Shown in pieces: positions 8,888 through 18,590 of a DNA stretch of 64,000 nucleotides. The stretch covers positions 1,178,001 through 1,242,000 of the forward strand of contig NZ_CP114291.2 of assembly GCF_027111355.2 (NCBI RefSeq). The letters are read 5' to 3'. The notes beneath the pieces were generated by a model. The model saw only the letters and a list, made by a program, of their open reading frames with translations, searched no databases and was not told the origin of the DNA. The position numbers and the translations under genes are program-made. The stretch's first letter is position 1, and each line of letters begins with the position of its first letter. Origin of the DNA: Flavobacterium eburneipallidum (GTDB lineage Bacteria; Bacteroidota; Bacteroidia; Flavobacteriales; Flavobacteriaceae).

Positions 8888-8903
8888 CTAAAATTATTTC
8901 GAC
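8888..8903 (-). promoter_or_regulatory. Candidate locus-wide regulatory element, site D (reverse orientation)
   Basis: On the minus strand this reads GTCGAAATAATTTTAG. Compare GTCGAAATTATATTTTAG before susC. It lies between the sensor kinase and the GH92 operon, just downstream of the predicted plus-strand -7 box, so it could act on either unit. Confidence 0.35.
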
Positions 8904-8927
8904 AGCGCTCAAATTTATATAAATTTA

Positions 8928-11198
8928 ATGTTAAAATTAAGAATATCGCTTATGAAGAATATCGCTTTAGTTGTTTTTACTGCAATCTTACTCGCTAATT
9001 GTAAATCAAACAGTGATAAAATTAACAGTAACAATGAAGATTTAATACATTTTGTTGACCCATTTATTGGAACAGGAGGACACGGACATACTTATCCAGG
9101 TGCCACAGTTCCTTTTGGAATGCTTCAGCCTAGTCCGGACAATGGTATTTCTAGTTGGGACTGGTGTTCGGGTTACCATTATTCAGATTCTATTGTTGCT
9201 GGTTTTAGCCAATTGCATTTAAGCGGAACGGGAATTGGCGATTTGGCTGATATTTTATTTATGCCTATCAATAAACAAGTAGATTTAACTTTAAAAGTAA
9301 CTTCTCGTGATTCACTTCCTTATAAATCTGGATACAATCATGACAACGAAAAAGCAAGTCCGGGATATTATCAGGTATTTCTAAACGATCCTAAAATTAA
9401 TTTAGAATTAACTTCGTCTGAACGTACCGCTTTTCATAAATATACTTTCACTAAAAACGACAAACAATCTGTAATTATTGATTTGGGTTTTGCCATTAAT
9501 TGGGACAAGGCTACTGAATCTGGAATTACAATTGAAAATGAAACTACTATAAGCGGCTATCGTTTTAGCACAGGATGGGCAAAAAATCAGAAGGTGTATT
9601 TTGTAGCCGAGTTTTCAAAACCTATTTCAAAACAGGATTTGACTGCCGATGGAAAATTAATAAAATCGAATGCCGTAAAAGGAGAACGAACTGCCGCACA
9701 GTTATTTTTTGACGAAAAAAACACTACTGAATTAGGCGTAAAAATAGCCTTGTCATCTGTGAGTGTGGCTAATGCCAAAGACAATTTAGACCAGAGTAAT
9801 TTTAATTTCGAAAAAGTAAAATCAGCAGCAGCAACAGCTTGGAATACGGCTTTATCGACTATAAAAGTAGAAACTCCTGTAGATTCATTGAAAACTATTT
9901 TTTACACCGCTATGTATCATGCCCAATTAGCACCTGTAACGTATAGCGATAAAAATGGTCAGTTTAGAAAAGAAAATGATCAGATTGTAACCGATAAAAA
10001 TAATACGACCTATTCTACTTTGTCGCTTTGGGATACTTTTAGAGCCGAAAATCCTTTATTGACTTTATTGGCTCCTGATAGAGTTTCGGGTATGGTGAAT
10101 TCAATGTTGGTATATTATGAAACCAAAAAAATATTACCCGTTTGGACTTTATATGCTAATGAAACCAATACCATGACTGGTTATCATTCGATTCCTGTAA
10201 TTTTAAACGCTTACAAAAACGGAATTAAAGGTTTTGATGCCGAAAAAGCATATCAGGCAATGAAAACCACGATGATGCAAGACGAACGTGGTTTGAATTT
10301 CTACAAACAATACGGTTTTATTCCGTATAATTTATTAGACGAATCGGTTACTATAACTTTAGAATATGCTTATGATGACTGGTGTGTAGCGCAAATGGCA
10401 AAAGCATTAGGCAAAGAAGCCGATTATCAGTTTTTTCTAAATCGTTCTAAAGCCTATCAGCATTTATTTGATTCGAAAACAGGATTCATGCGCGGAAAAT
10501 CAGCAGACGGAAAATCATGGAACGAACCTTTTGATCCCAAACATTCGAATCATAGAGAACACACCGATTATACCGAAGGAAATGCCTGGCAACACAGCTG
10601 GTTTGTGCCCCATAATGTAGATGAATTTATTTCGCTTCATGGAAGTAAAGAAGTTTTTGCAAAACGTTTAGAACAGTTGTTTACCGAAAGTTCAGAAATT
10701 ACAGGAAATAATGTTTCGGCAGATATTTCAGGATTAATTGGGCAATATGCACACGGAAACGAGCCAAGTCATCATATTGCTTATATGTTCAATCATGCTG
10801 ATCAGCCTTGGAGAACGCAATATTGGGCACGTCATATTTTAGATACCCAATACAATACAACACCAAATGGTTTAAGTGGAAATGAGGATTGCGGACAAAT
10901 GTCAGCCTGGTATATTTTTAGTTCTTTGGGATTGTATCCTATGAATCCTGCTTCTGGCGAATACGAAATAGGAAGTCCTATTTTCGAAAAAACAACCATT
11001 CAACTTCAGGGAGGAAAAACTTTTGTGATTGAGGCAGAAAATGTTTCCAACAAGAATTTTTACATTCAGTCAGCAACCCTTAATGGCGTTCCTTTTAATA
11101 AAACAGCAATCTCACACCAACAACTTTTGCAAGGCGGAACGCTTCATTTTGTTATGGGATCGGAACCAAATAAAAACTGGGGATTAAAAAATAACTAA
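8928..11198 (+). CDS. GH92 alpha-mannosidase, lipoprotein
   Basis: A 756-residue calcium-dependent exo-alpha-mannosidase family member. The ATG at 8952 (residue 9) gives a cleaner lipoprotein signal (MKNIALVVFTAILLANC), so translation may start there rather than at 8928. The N-terminal beta domain opens with V-D-P-F-I-G-T-G-G-H-G-H-T-Y-P-G. The (alpha/alpha)6 domain carries the family signature L-S-G-N-E-D-C-G-Q-M-S-A-W-Y near residue 650. GH92 enzymes trim mannose from N-glycans and yeast mannan. It heads the 12-gene operon, with the symporter 16 bases behind. A second GH92 (24310) has a different N-terminus, so the two may cut different alpha linkages. Confidence 0.93.
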   Translation: MLKLRISLMKNIALVVFTAILLANCKSNSDKINSNNEDLIHFVDPFIGTGGHGHTYPGATVPFGMLQPSPDNGISSWDWCSGYHYSDSIVAGFSQLHLSGTGIGDLADILFMPINKQVDLTLKVTSRDSLPYKSGYNHDNEKASPGYYQVFLNDPKINLELTSSERTAFHKYTFTKNDKQSVIIDLGFAINWDKATESGITIENETTISGYRFSTGWAKNQKVYFVAEFSKPISKQDLTADGKLIKSNAVKGERTAAQLFFDEKNTTELGVKIALSSVSVANAKDNLDQSNFNFEKVKSAAATAWNTALSTIKVETPVDSLKTIFYTAMYHAQLAPVTYSDKNGQFRKENDQIVTDKNNTTYSTLSLWDTFRAENPLLTLLAPDRVSGMVNSMLVYYETKKILPVWTLYANETNTMTGYHSIPVILNAYKNGIKGFDAEKAYQAMKTTMMQDERGLNFYKQYGFIPYNLLDESVTITLEYAYDDWCVAQMAKALGKEADYQFFLNRSKAYQHLFDSKTGFMRGKSADGKSWNEPFDPKHSNHREHTDYTEGNAWQHSWFVPHNVDEFISLHGSKEVFAKRLEQLFTESSEITGNNVSADISGLIGQYAHGNEPSHHIAYMFNHADQPWRTQYWARHILDTQYNTTPNGLSGNEDCGQMSAWYIFSSLGLYPMNPASGEYEIGSPIFEKTTIQLQGGKTFVIEAENVSNKNFYIQSATLNGVPFNKTAISHQQLLQGGTLHFVMGSEPNKNWGLKNN

Positions 11199-11214
11199 CT
11201 AATAAATAAGATTA

Positions 11215-13092
11215 ATGGACATTATCGACGTATCAATCATAGTAGCATATATTCTACTCTCGGTAGGAATAGGAATTTGGATTTCAAGAAAAGCATCAAA
11301 AGGTTTGGATGACTATTTCCTTGGTGGAAAAACAATCAAATGGTATTTTTTAGGCTTGAGCAATGGCTCGGGAATGTTTGATGTTTCGGGAACTTCTTGG
11401 ATGATTGGAGTATTGTTTTTGTACGGAGTAAAAAGTTTTATGTTCATGTGGCTTTGGCCAATATGGAATCAGATTTTTGTCATGATGTTCCTTGCTGTCT
11501 GGATTAGAAGGTCAAAAGTAATGACCGGTTCGGAATGGATTTTAACCCGTTTTGGAAGTGACCGGGCCGGTAAAGCATCACATATTATTGTTGCCATTTT
11601 TGCCATTATTTCTACTATTGGATTTATCGCTTACTTTTTTGAAGGAATTGGAAAATTCGTAACTATTATTCTCCCTTGGGATTTAACGCTTTTTTCCGGC
11701 GATTTAATTTTGCTGACATCTGAGCGTTCTTATGCTTTAATCATTATTCTTTTAACCACAATTTATACCGTAAAAGGCGGAATGTTTTCGGTAGTAGCCA
11801 CCGAAGTTGTTCAATATTTAATCATGATTGTTGCTGGAGTTTTAATTGCGGGTTATGCCTTTATCAATTATACTGATATTCAGATCAATTCGGTTATTAC
11901 CGAAGAATGGAAAAATGTTTTCTTTGGCTGGCAATTTGAAACCCAGTGGAGTGATAAATTCCAAACCTTCAATAATTTAATAGATTCAGAAGGATATAAA
12001 ATGTTTGGTGCTTTTATTGGAATGACTTTATTCAAAGGATTTTTTGCCAGTATTGCTGGACCAACACCGAGTTACGATTTACAACGAATCCTTTCGACAA
12101 AATCAGTAAAAGAAGCAGCTTATATGAGCGGTTTTACCAACCTGATTTTATTTATTCCAAGGTATTTATTAATCACCGGAATCGTAGTCATTGCGTTAGT
12201 AAATCTAGCACCCGAATTGAATGCCAATACTGGATTAACCGGAGCCGATTTAGAATTATTAATGCCTAAAGTAGTTAATTTATATATTCCTGTTGGAATC
12301 AAAGGAATTCTGTTAGCAGGTTTATTAGCGGCTTTTATGTCTGGATTCTCCGCATTCGTAAATGCAGGGCCGGCTTATATTGTAAATGATATTTATAAAA
12401 AATATTTTAAACCCGTTGCTACAAATGAGCATTACATTAAGGTAAGTCAGATTTCTTCTTTCCTTGTAGTGGGTTTAGGCGTTTTTATGGGATTCTTTGC
12501 TGATTCTATTAATTCGCTAACACTTTGGATTACGAGTGCTTTATATGGAGGTTATGTAGCGGCCAATTTCCTGAAATGGATTTGGTGGCGTTTTAACGGC
12601 TGGGGCTATTTCTGGGGAATGTTCGCTGGATTGGTCGTAGCTTCTTTGCAATTTGCTTTAGGTCAGGCCAAAGGGAGTTTGTCTGAAGGTTCATTTTTAT
12701 ACGATTTAGCACAAGTACAAGCCATTTATTTATTTCCAATAATATTCGGTTTCTCTATTTTGGGTTGTCTTTTAGGAACTTTTTTAAGCAAACCAACAGA
12801 CATGGAAGTGTTAAGATCTTTTTACAAAAATGTAAGACCTTGGGGTTGGTGGAATCCCGTGTATAAAACTTTAAAAATAGAAGATCAGTCTTTCGAAAAA
12901 AACAATGATTTCTGGAAAGATATGCTCAATTGCGTGATCGGAATTGTGTGGCAGTCCAGTATGATTTTGCTTCCGATATTTTTCATCATCAGAGATTATC
13001 CAAAAGCAACAGCAGCCTTAATTGTGTTTTTAGTAACGACTACAATATTAAAATTTACCTGGCTGGATAAAGTTCGAAGAATAGAAGATTAG
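11215..13092 (+). CDS. Sodium:solute symporter (SSS family), probable glycan-product transporter
   Basis: A 625-residue inner-membrane carrier with about 14-15 transmembrane segments and no signal peptide. The family pattern is clear: the first helix 'SIIVAYILLSVGIGIWIS', D-Y-F-L-G-G-K near residue 35, and the G-P-T-P-S-Y-D-L-Q-R stretch near 282-291 in the sodium-site region. The substrate is unknown. The next gene is a cytoplasmic GH130 phosphorylase, so the carrier could import the disaccharide Man-beta-1,4-GlcNAc, a job given to an MFS carrier next to GH130 in Bacteroides. That link is an inference from position. Confidence 0.88.
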   Translation: MDIIDVSIIVAYILLSVGIGIWISRKASKGLDDYFLGGKTIKWYFLGLSNGSGMFDVSGTSWMIGVLFLYGVKSFMFMWLWPIWNQIFVMMFLAVWIRRSKVMTGSEWILTRFGSDRAGKASHIIVAIFAIISTIGFIAYFFEGIGKFVTIILPWDLTLFSGDLILLTSERSYALIIILLTTIYTVKGGMFSVVATEVVQYLIMIVAGVLIAGYAFINYTDIQINSVITEEWKNVFFGWQFETQWSDKFQTFNNLIDSEGYKMFGAFIGMTLFKGFFASIAGPTPSYDLQRILSTKSVKEAAYMSGFTNLILFIPRYLLITGIVVIALVNLAPELNANTGLTGADLELLMPKVVNLYIPVGIKGILLAGLLAAFMSGFSAFVNAGPAYIVNDIYKKYFKPVATNEHYIKVSQISSFLVVGLGVFMGFFADSINSLTLWITSALYGGYVAANFLKWIWWRFNGWGYFWGMFAGLVVASLQFALGQAKGSLSEGSFLYDLAQVQAIYLFPIIFGFSILGCLLGTFLSKPTDMEVLRSFYKNVRPWGWWNPVYKTLKIEDQSFEKNNDFWKDMLNCVIGIVWQSSMILLPIFFIIRDYPKATAALIVFLVTTTILKFTWLDKVRRIED

Positions 13093-13158
13093 TCTATAAT
13101 AGATTGAAAAATTTAAAGATTGAAAGATTAAAAAAATAAACGATTAAACAAAAAAATA

Positions 13159-14124
13159 ATGAGTACAATTCCTTGGCAAGATAGACCCGAAAACAGTAAC
13201 GATGTAATGTGGAGATATTCTGAAAATCCAATTATTGACAGATACGCAATACCATCATCAAATAGTATTTTTAATAGTGCAGTTGTTCCTTTTAAAGACG
13301 GATTTGCAGGTGTTTTTAGATGTGATAACAAAGCGGTTCAAATGAATATTTTTGCTGGTTTTAGTAAAGATGGAATCAATTGGGAGATCAATCACGAACC
13401 CATTGTAATGCAATCTGGAAATACTGAAATGATTGAATCAGCTTATAAATATGATCCTCGTGTAGTTTTTATCGAAGATCGTTATTGGATAACCTGGTGT
13501 AATGGCTACAACGGACCAACAATTGGTATTGGATACACTTTCGATTTCGTAGAATTTTTTCAATGCGAAAATGCTTTTTTACCTTTCAATAGAAATGGTG
13601 TTTTGTTTCCACAAAAAATAAACGGAAAATATGCCATGTTAAGCCGTCCAAGTGATAACGGACATACACCTTTTGGAGATATTTGGATTAGTTACAGTCC
13701 GGATATGAAATACTGGGGCGAACATCGTTTGGTTATGAAACCAAGTCCTTTTGAACAAAGTGCCTGGCAGTGTACCAAAGTAGGAGCAGGCCCAATTCCA
13801 ATTCTTACCGATGAAGGCTGGCTGATGATTTATCACGGTGTAATTAACACTTGTAATGGTTTTCGTTACGCCATGGGGTCAGCACTTTTAGATGTTGATT
13901 CACCAGACCAGGTTAAATACAGAACACAGCCGTATTTATTAGGACCAGCAGAAATTTATGAAATGGTAGGAGATGTTCCAAATGTAGTTTTTCCGTGTGC
14001 CGCTTTGCATGATGCAAAAGAAGATAAATTAGCCGTATATTACGGTGCAGCAGATACAGCGGTAGCAATTGCTTTTGGAAAATTAAGTGAAGTGATCCAA
14101 TTTACAAAAGAGAACAGTTTATAG
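13159..14124 (+). CDS. GH130 phosphorylase, probably beta-1,4-mannosyl-N-acetylglucosamine phosphorylase
   Basis: A 321-residue five-bladed propeller enzyme without signal peptide, hence cytoplasmic. GH130 enzymes split beta-mannosides with phosphate to give mannose-1-phosphate. Asp99 in A-Y-K-Y-D-P-R-V fits the single catalytic acid of the family. Further family segments are W-C-N-G-Y-N-G (positions 114-120), S-R-P-S-D-N-G-H-T and A-G-P-I-P-I. Length and motifs resemble the GH130_2 group that acts on Man-beta-1,4-GlcNAc left after alpha-mannose removal from N-glycans. This is one of the strongest hints that the locus targets N-glycans. A 66-base AT-rich spacer separates it from the symporter. 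Confidence 0.88.
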   Translation: MSTIPWQDRPENSNDVMWRYSENPIIDRYAIPSSNSIFNSAVVPFKDGFAGVFRCDNKAVQMNIFAGFSKDGINWEINHEPIVMQSGNTEMIESAYKYDPRVVFIEDRYWITWCNGYNGPTIGIGYTFDFVEFFQCENAFLPFNRNGVLFPQKINGKYAMLSRPSDNGHTPFGDIWISYSPDMKYWGEHRLVMKPSPFEQSAWQCTKVGAGPIPILTDEGWLMIYHGVINTCNGFRYAMGSALLDVDSPDQVKYRTQPYLLGPAEIYEMVGDVPNVVFPCAALHDAKEDKLAVYYGAADTAVAIAFGKLSEVIQFTKENSL

Positions 14125-14131
14125 AAAAAGT

Positions 14132-15196
14132 ATGCTTGTAAAAATGAAATATTTAGCCCTTGTATTCGGATTAATTTCTGTAATTGGTTTTGCCCAATCC
14201 AAAAAAGGAATGGTGCCAAAAACCTATGTGGCTTATAAAACAGCAGATAAAATTGTTATAGATGGAGACGATTCGGATGCTTCCTGGTCTAAAGTAGATT
14301 GGTCTGATGCTTTTATCGATATCGAAGGCGTACAAAAACCAAAGTACAATACACAAGTAAAAATGCTTTGGGATGAGACCAATTATTACATTTTGGCTAA
14401 AATGCAGGAACCACATGTTTGGGCAAACTTAAAACAGCGCGATACTATTATTTTTTACAATAACGATTTTGAAGTTTTTATCGATCCAGATGGCGATACT
14501 TTTAATTATTACGAATTAGAAATCAACGCCTTAAATACCGCCTGGGATTTATTTTTATCAAAACCTTACAGAGAAAATGATCTTGTGGTTTTAAACGATT
14601 GGAATATTACAGGGTTGCAATCGGCGGTTAAGATAAGCGGCACTTTAAATAATCCAAACGATACCGATGAAGGCTGGATGCTGGAAATTGCGATTCCGTG
14701 GGCTGCGTATCAAAAATCGTACGGAGAGGACAATGTACCGAGAGATAATTTTTGGAGAGTGAATTTCTCGAGAGTCAATTGGCAACATGATATTATCAAT
14801 GGCAAATACGAAAGAAAGAAAGACACTTCAGGAAAATTTTTGCCTGAATACAATTGGGTTTGGTCTCCGCAAGGGGTAATCAACATGCACGAACCTGAAA
14901 AATGGGGTTATGTTTATTTTTCTTCGAAAGAAGGAAAAGATAAATTTACCATTCCACAAGATGAAAAAGTAAAATGGGAATTGTACACACTGTATCGTGC
15001 ACAAAAAAGATATTATCAAAAAAACAATACTTGGGCTAAATCATTAGAATTACTGAATAAATCCTCGATTGTTGTTGATGGAAAAATAATAAAACCCGTT
15101 TTAGAAAATTACAAAGCAGGATATACTATTTCCATAAAGAGTCCTTTTTCCAATAAAATAGTGACTATTAAAGAAGACGGTCGGTTTTTAAAGTAA
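14132..15196 (+). CDS. CBM9-like carbohydrate-binding protein
   Basis: A 354-residue exported protein starting 7 bases after GH130. It has a signal peptide (ending near A-Q, residue 22; a second ATG at residue 5 is also possible). The 'I-D-G-D-D-S-D-A-S-W' start (about 43-52) leads into a family 9-like sugar-binding beta-sandwich (to about 270), with W-D-E-T-N-Y-Y-I, N-D-F-E-V-F-I-D-P and G-W-M-L-E-I-A-I-P-W. No catalytic domain is visible. Proteins of this type recur in Bacteroidota glycan loci with unknown roles; glycan binding in the periplasm is the likely job. Confidence 0.8.
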   Translation: MLVKMKYLALVFGLISVIGFAQSKKGMVPKTYVAYKTADKIVIDGDDSDASWSKVDWSDAFIDIEGVQKPKYNTQVKMLWDETNYYILAKMQEPHVWANLKQRDTIIFYNNDFEVFIDPDGDTFNYYELEINALNTAWDLFLSKPYRENDLVVLNDWNITGLQSAVKISGTLNNPNDTDEGWMLEIAIPWAAYQKSYGEDNVPRDNFWRVNFSRVNWQHDIINGKYERKKDTSGKFLPEYNWVWSPQGVINMHEPEKWGYVYFSSKEGKDKFTIPQDEKVKWELYTLYRAQKRYYQKNNTWAKSLELLNKSSIVVDGKIIKPVLENYKAGYTISIKSPFSNKIVTIKEDGRFLK

Positions 15197-15232
15197 TACA
15201 ATTAGACAAATTATTAATACCAATTTATACCA

Positions 15233-16393
15233 ATGATTCAATTGAAACAGCACAATACAGCAACCAAATCCGTTTTTTTAATCCTAATGGCTAGCTTATT
15301 TCTGGCTTGTGCTTCATTGGGAAAAAAAGAAAATCAATCGAAAGACGATTTTAAAATAATTGGATATGTTGCTGGTTACGAAAAATTTGATCCAGCAAAA
15401 GTAGATGCCACTAAATTGACACACATTAATTATGCATTTGCCAATATTGTTGATGGGAATGTACAATTTGAGTTGGCTACCGATAAAGCAAAAATCGAAA
15501 GCGTAATAGGGCTGAAAAAGCAAAATTCTGATTTAAAAGTTTTGTACTCTATTGGTGGCTGGGTTTGGTCAGACCAATTTTCGAATATTGCGGCTTATGC
15601 TGAATCCAGAGAAAAATTTGCTAAAAGTGCTGTGAAATTAATGATATCATACGGTTTTGACGGCATTGATATCGACTGGGAATTTCCAGGACAACGTGCA
15701 GAGGATAATGTTTTTAGACCTTCGGATAAAGAAAATTTTACTTTGTTGTTGGCTGAATTACGCAATCAATTAGAAATTCAAACTAAAGCAGATAATATCC
15801 ATTATTTACTAACCATCGCCGCAGGAGCTGATCAGGAATATCTCAATCACACCGATTTAAAAAAGGCGCATCAGTATCTTGATTTTATAAACCTAATGTG
15901 TTACGATTTTTATAACGGTTGGTTTTTTCAAACCGGACATCATGCTAATTTATATCCATCCAAAGAAGAAAAATTTGGAGGAAACAGTAGTAGTCAATCG
16001 GTGGATTTATTTTTAAAAGCAGGAGTTCCCGCAAACAAACTTATTTTAGGAATTCCTTTTTATGGCAGAAAATGGGAGAAAGTTGTGCCAACAAATAATG
16101 GTTTATACCAATCTGCTCAAACAGGAAGCGCTATTGTAGCATCCTGGGAAATTGCAGCCGATATGAAATCAGGAAAATTTCAGGAATTATATGATGATTC
16201 GGCAAAAGCTTCCTATTTATGGAATGCGCAGGACAAGATTTTTATTTCTTATGAAACGCCAAGAGAAATTGCCTTAAAATCAGCATTTATCAAACAAAAA
16301 AAACTAGGCGGTGCTATGTTTTGGGAATACAGTTTAGACAACAAGCAAGAGTTATTGAACAAGCTGTATGAAACTATGACCGCCAAAAAATAA
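15233..16393 (+). CDS. GH18 chitinase/endo-beta-N-acetylglucosaminidase family lipoprotein
   Basis: A 386-residue protein with lipobox L-F-L-A-C (Cys26). The barrel carries the full GH18 signature F-D-G-I-D-I-D-W-E-F (142-151) with Glu150 as catalytic acid. It also has S-I-G-G-W (about 106-110), M-C-Y-D-F and a final M-F-W-E-Y-S. GH18 enzymes cleave GlcNAc-beta-1,4-GlcNAc by substrate assistance. The barrel looks closer to chitinases than to the classical F-type N-glycan endoglycosidases. In this locus it could cut the chitobiose core of N-glycans or short chitin oligomers; the sequence alone does not decide. Confidence 0.87.
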   Translation: MIQLKQHNTATKSVFLILMASLFLACASLGKKENQSKDDFKIIGYVAGYEKFDPAKVDATKLTHINYAFANIVDGNVQFELATDKAKIESVIGLKKQNSDLKVLYSIGGWVWSDQFSNIAAYAESREKFAKSAVKLMISYGFDGIDIDWEFPGQRAEDNVFRPSDKENFTLLLAELRNQLEIQTKADNIHYLLTIAAGADQEYLNHTDLKKAHQYLDFINLMCYDFYNGWFFQTGHHANLYPSKEEKFGGNSSSQSVDLFLKAGVPANKLILGIPFYGRKWEKVVPTNNGLYQSAQTGSAIVASWEIAADMKSGKFQELYDDSAKASYLWNAQDKIFISYETPREIALKSAFIKQKKLGGAMFWEYSLDNKQELLNKLYETMTAKK

Positions 16394-16404
16394 ATTTCAG
16401 AGCT

Positions 16405-17508
16405 ATGAAATATATCACACTACTCATAATTGGATATTTTTTAGTGTCCTTTAATATTCGGGATTTCGAAAAGAATAGCATTCAAAAGGGGGAAACTAAA
16501 ACCGAATTCAAATTTGGAGTATGGATTACCGCCGATGCTAAAAGAACGAACGAATCTTATACCGAAGAATTTAAAAAATATAAAAACGCAGGAATTGATG
16601 AAGTGTTGATTAATACCAGCACAAGTCCCGAACTTTTAAAAAGATTAGTTCCAATAGCTGCCAAAGAAGGTTTAAAAGTACACGCCTGGATTATGACTAT
16701 GAATCGTCCGGGAGATACTGTGGCTTTACAACATCCAGATTGGTATATGGTTAGCCGAAGTGGAAAATCTTGTTTTGACGATCGTCCTTATGTAGATTAT
16801 TACCAATGGTTGTCACCAAGTCATCCCGAAGCTCGCCAGCACATTTATGATTTACTGGAAGGTTTAGCAAAAGTAAAAGGCATCGAAAGTGTGCATTTAG
16901 ACTACATCCGTTATCCCGATGTGTTTTTACCAGTTGGATTATTACCGAAATACAATTTGGTACAAAACACCGAGTTACCCGATTACGATTTTGATTATTC
17001 AGATGCCAGCGTAAATGCTTTTATGAAGGAATTTGGCAGAGATCCAAGAAAACTGGAACATCCTGAAATAGATATGGAATGGAAACAATTTCGTTTGAAT
17101 CAAATTAAGAATGTGGTGGATCATGCCTATGAAATTGCACACAAACACGGAAAAAAATTAACAGCAGCGGTATTTCCTTTTCCAGAAATGGCCGATCACA
17201 TGGTGCGTCAACGTTGGGACAAATGGATTATTGATGAAGTGTATCCGATGATTTATCATAACTTTTATAATGAAGGAATGAATTGGATAGGTTTTGCTAC
17301 CCAACAAGGAGTTACTGATTTAAAAGGAAAACAAACCAAATTAAACACAGGAATTTATGTTCCAGGAGTAGAAAGTGAAGATGAATTGAGAAAAACGATT
17401 TTGTTAGCGAAAGAAAACGGTGCAGCAGGAGTTACGTTTTTTGATGGTCCAGCCATTTCTGATGCCTATTTAAAAGTGATTGCAGCAACCAAAGCAAGTT
17501 TGAAATAA
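16405..17508 (+). CDS. GHL10-type (family 10-like) glycosyl hydrolase-like protein, uncharacterised
   Basis: A 367-residue exported protein, 11 bases after GH18. It has a signal-like N-terminus (1-20) and a TIM-barrel with 'F-G-V-W-I-T-A-D' as strand 1, an A-G-I-D-E-V-L-I-N turn, H-A-W-I-M-T and the hallmark H-L-D-Y-I-R-Y-P-D (about 164-172). E-V-Y-P-M-I-Y-H follows, and G-A-A-G-V-T-F-F-D-G comes near the end. The DYIRYP signature marks the GHL10 (DUF187-like) group, few members of which have known activity. Its place among N-glycan enzymes suggests a cut or rearrangement of the same glycan. Substrate unknown. Confidence 0.75.
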   Translation: MKYITLLIIGYFLVSFNIRDFEKNSIQKGETKTEFKFGVWITADAKRTNESYTEEFKKYKNAGIDEVLINTSTSPELLKRLVPIAAKEGLKVHAWIMTMNRPGDTVALQHPDWYMVSRSGKSCFDDRPYVDYYQWLSPSHPEARQHIYDLLEGLAKVKGIESVHLDYIRYPDVFLPVGLLPKYNLVQNTELPDYDFDYSDASVNAFMKEFGRDPRKLEHPEIDMEWKQFRLNQIKNVVDHAYEIAHKHGKKLTAAVFPFPEMADHMVRQRWDKWIIDEVYPMIYHNFYNEGMNWIGFATQQGVTDLKGKQTKLNTGIYVPGVESEDELRKTILLAKENGAAGVTFFDGPAISDAYLKVIAATKASLK

Positions 17509-17521
17509 AAGAATCAAAGCC

Positions 17522-18538
17522 ATGTCAAACAGAAGAGATTTTATCAAAAAAACTACATTAGGAACATTCGCTGTAAGCTCATTGTTTGGATTACAGGGAG
17601 TGGCTCAAAATACCGAAGAAGTAAAAAAAGAGCCTGTTAAAAAAGTAAAAAAACCGGTGGTGATCTCTACCTGGAATCATGGTTTGCCTGCTAATGCAGA
17701 AACCTGGAAACAATTAAAAGCAGGAAAACCAGCTCTGGATGCAATAGAAGCCGGAATGAAAATTCCTGAAGCCGATCCCAATGTTCGTAGTGTGGGTTAC
17801 GGAGGATATCCTGATCGCGAAGGAAAGGTAACATTAGACGCCTGCATTATGGATCACAACAGCAATTGCGGATCTGTTTCTTTTTTGCAAGGAATTATGC
17901 ATCCTATTTCGGTAGCGAAAAGAGTTTTAGAGAATACGCCACACGTTATGTTATCCGGGCAAGGCGCATTACAGTTTGCACTTTCAGAAGGATTTAAAGA
18001 AGAAAATTTACTGACCCCAGAATCCGAGAAAGACTGGAAAAAATGGTTAGAAGAATCCAAATACAAACCTGTTATCAATATCGAAAATCACGATACCATT
18101 AGTATGCTGATGATTGATGAAAATGGAAATCTTTCAGGAGGCTGTACTACAAGTGGAGCAGCCTGGAAAATGCATGGTCGTGTTGGAGATTCTCCCATTA
18201 TTGGCGCAGGACTTTTTCTGGATAATGAAGTGGGTGCAGCTGCGGCAACAGGATTAGGAGAAGCCGTAATCAGAACAGCTGGAAGTGCGATGGTAGTGGA
18301 ATTAATGCGTCAGGGAAAATCACCATTCGAAGCTTGTAAAGAAATCACTGAACGTATTTACAACAAACATAAAAACCATAAAGACATGGAATATTTACAA
18401 GTGGGATTTATTGCTTTGAATAAAAATGGGGAACATGCAGGATATAGTTTACGCTCTGGTTTCAACTATGCCATTTGCGATGACGAAAAAGGAAACAGAA
18501 TGGAAGATGCAAAATTTAAAATGTCCTGGGATAAATAA
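17522..18538 (+). CDS. Glycosylasparaginase (N4-(beta-N-acetylglucosaminyl)-L-asparaginase), Tat-exported
   Basis: A 338-residue N-terminal nucleophile hydrolase that splits the GlcNAc-Asn link left after a glycopeptide is trimmed, giving aspartate and the amino sugar. The N-terminus N-R-R-D-F-I-K-K followed by a hydrophobic run is a twin-arginine signal, fitting export after folding. The autocleavage site H-D-T lies at 190-192, making Thr192 the expected nucleophile of the beta chain. Downstream M-H-G-R-V-G-D-S-P-I-I-G-A-G and G-L-G-E-A match the well-studied flavobacterial enzyme. The family needs free amino and carboxyl groups on the Asn, so proteolysis is implied; the M28 peptidase of this locus may help. 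Confidence 0.93.
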   Translation: MSNRRDFIKKTTLGTFAVSSLFGLQGVAQNTEEVKKEPVKKVKKPVVISTWNHGLPANAETWKQLKAGKPALDAIEAGMKIPEADPNVRSVGYGGYPDREGKVTLDACIMDHNSNCGSVSFLQGIMHPISVAKRVLENTPHVMLSGQGALQFALSEGFKEENLLTPESEKDWKKWLEESKYKPVINIENHDTISMLMIDENGNLSGGCTTSGAAWKMHGRVGDSPIIGAGLFLDNEVGAAAATGLGEAVIRTAGSAMVVELMRQGKSPFEACKEITERIYNKHKNHKDMEYLQVGFIALNKNGEHAGYSLRSGFNYAICDDEKGNRMEDAKFKMSWDK

Positions 18539-18590
18539 AGAATGCATTCAGTATCAATTTAAAATAACACCTTCTTTAAAATAATAATTT

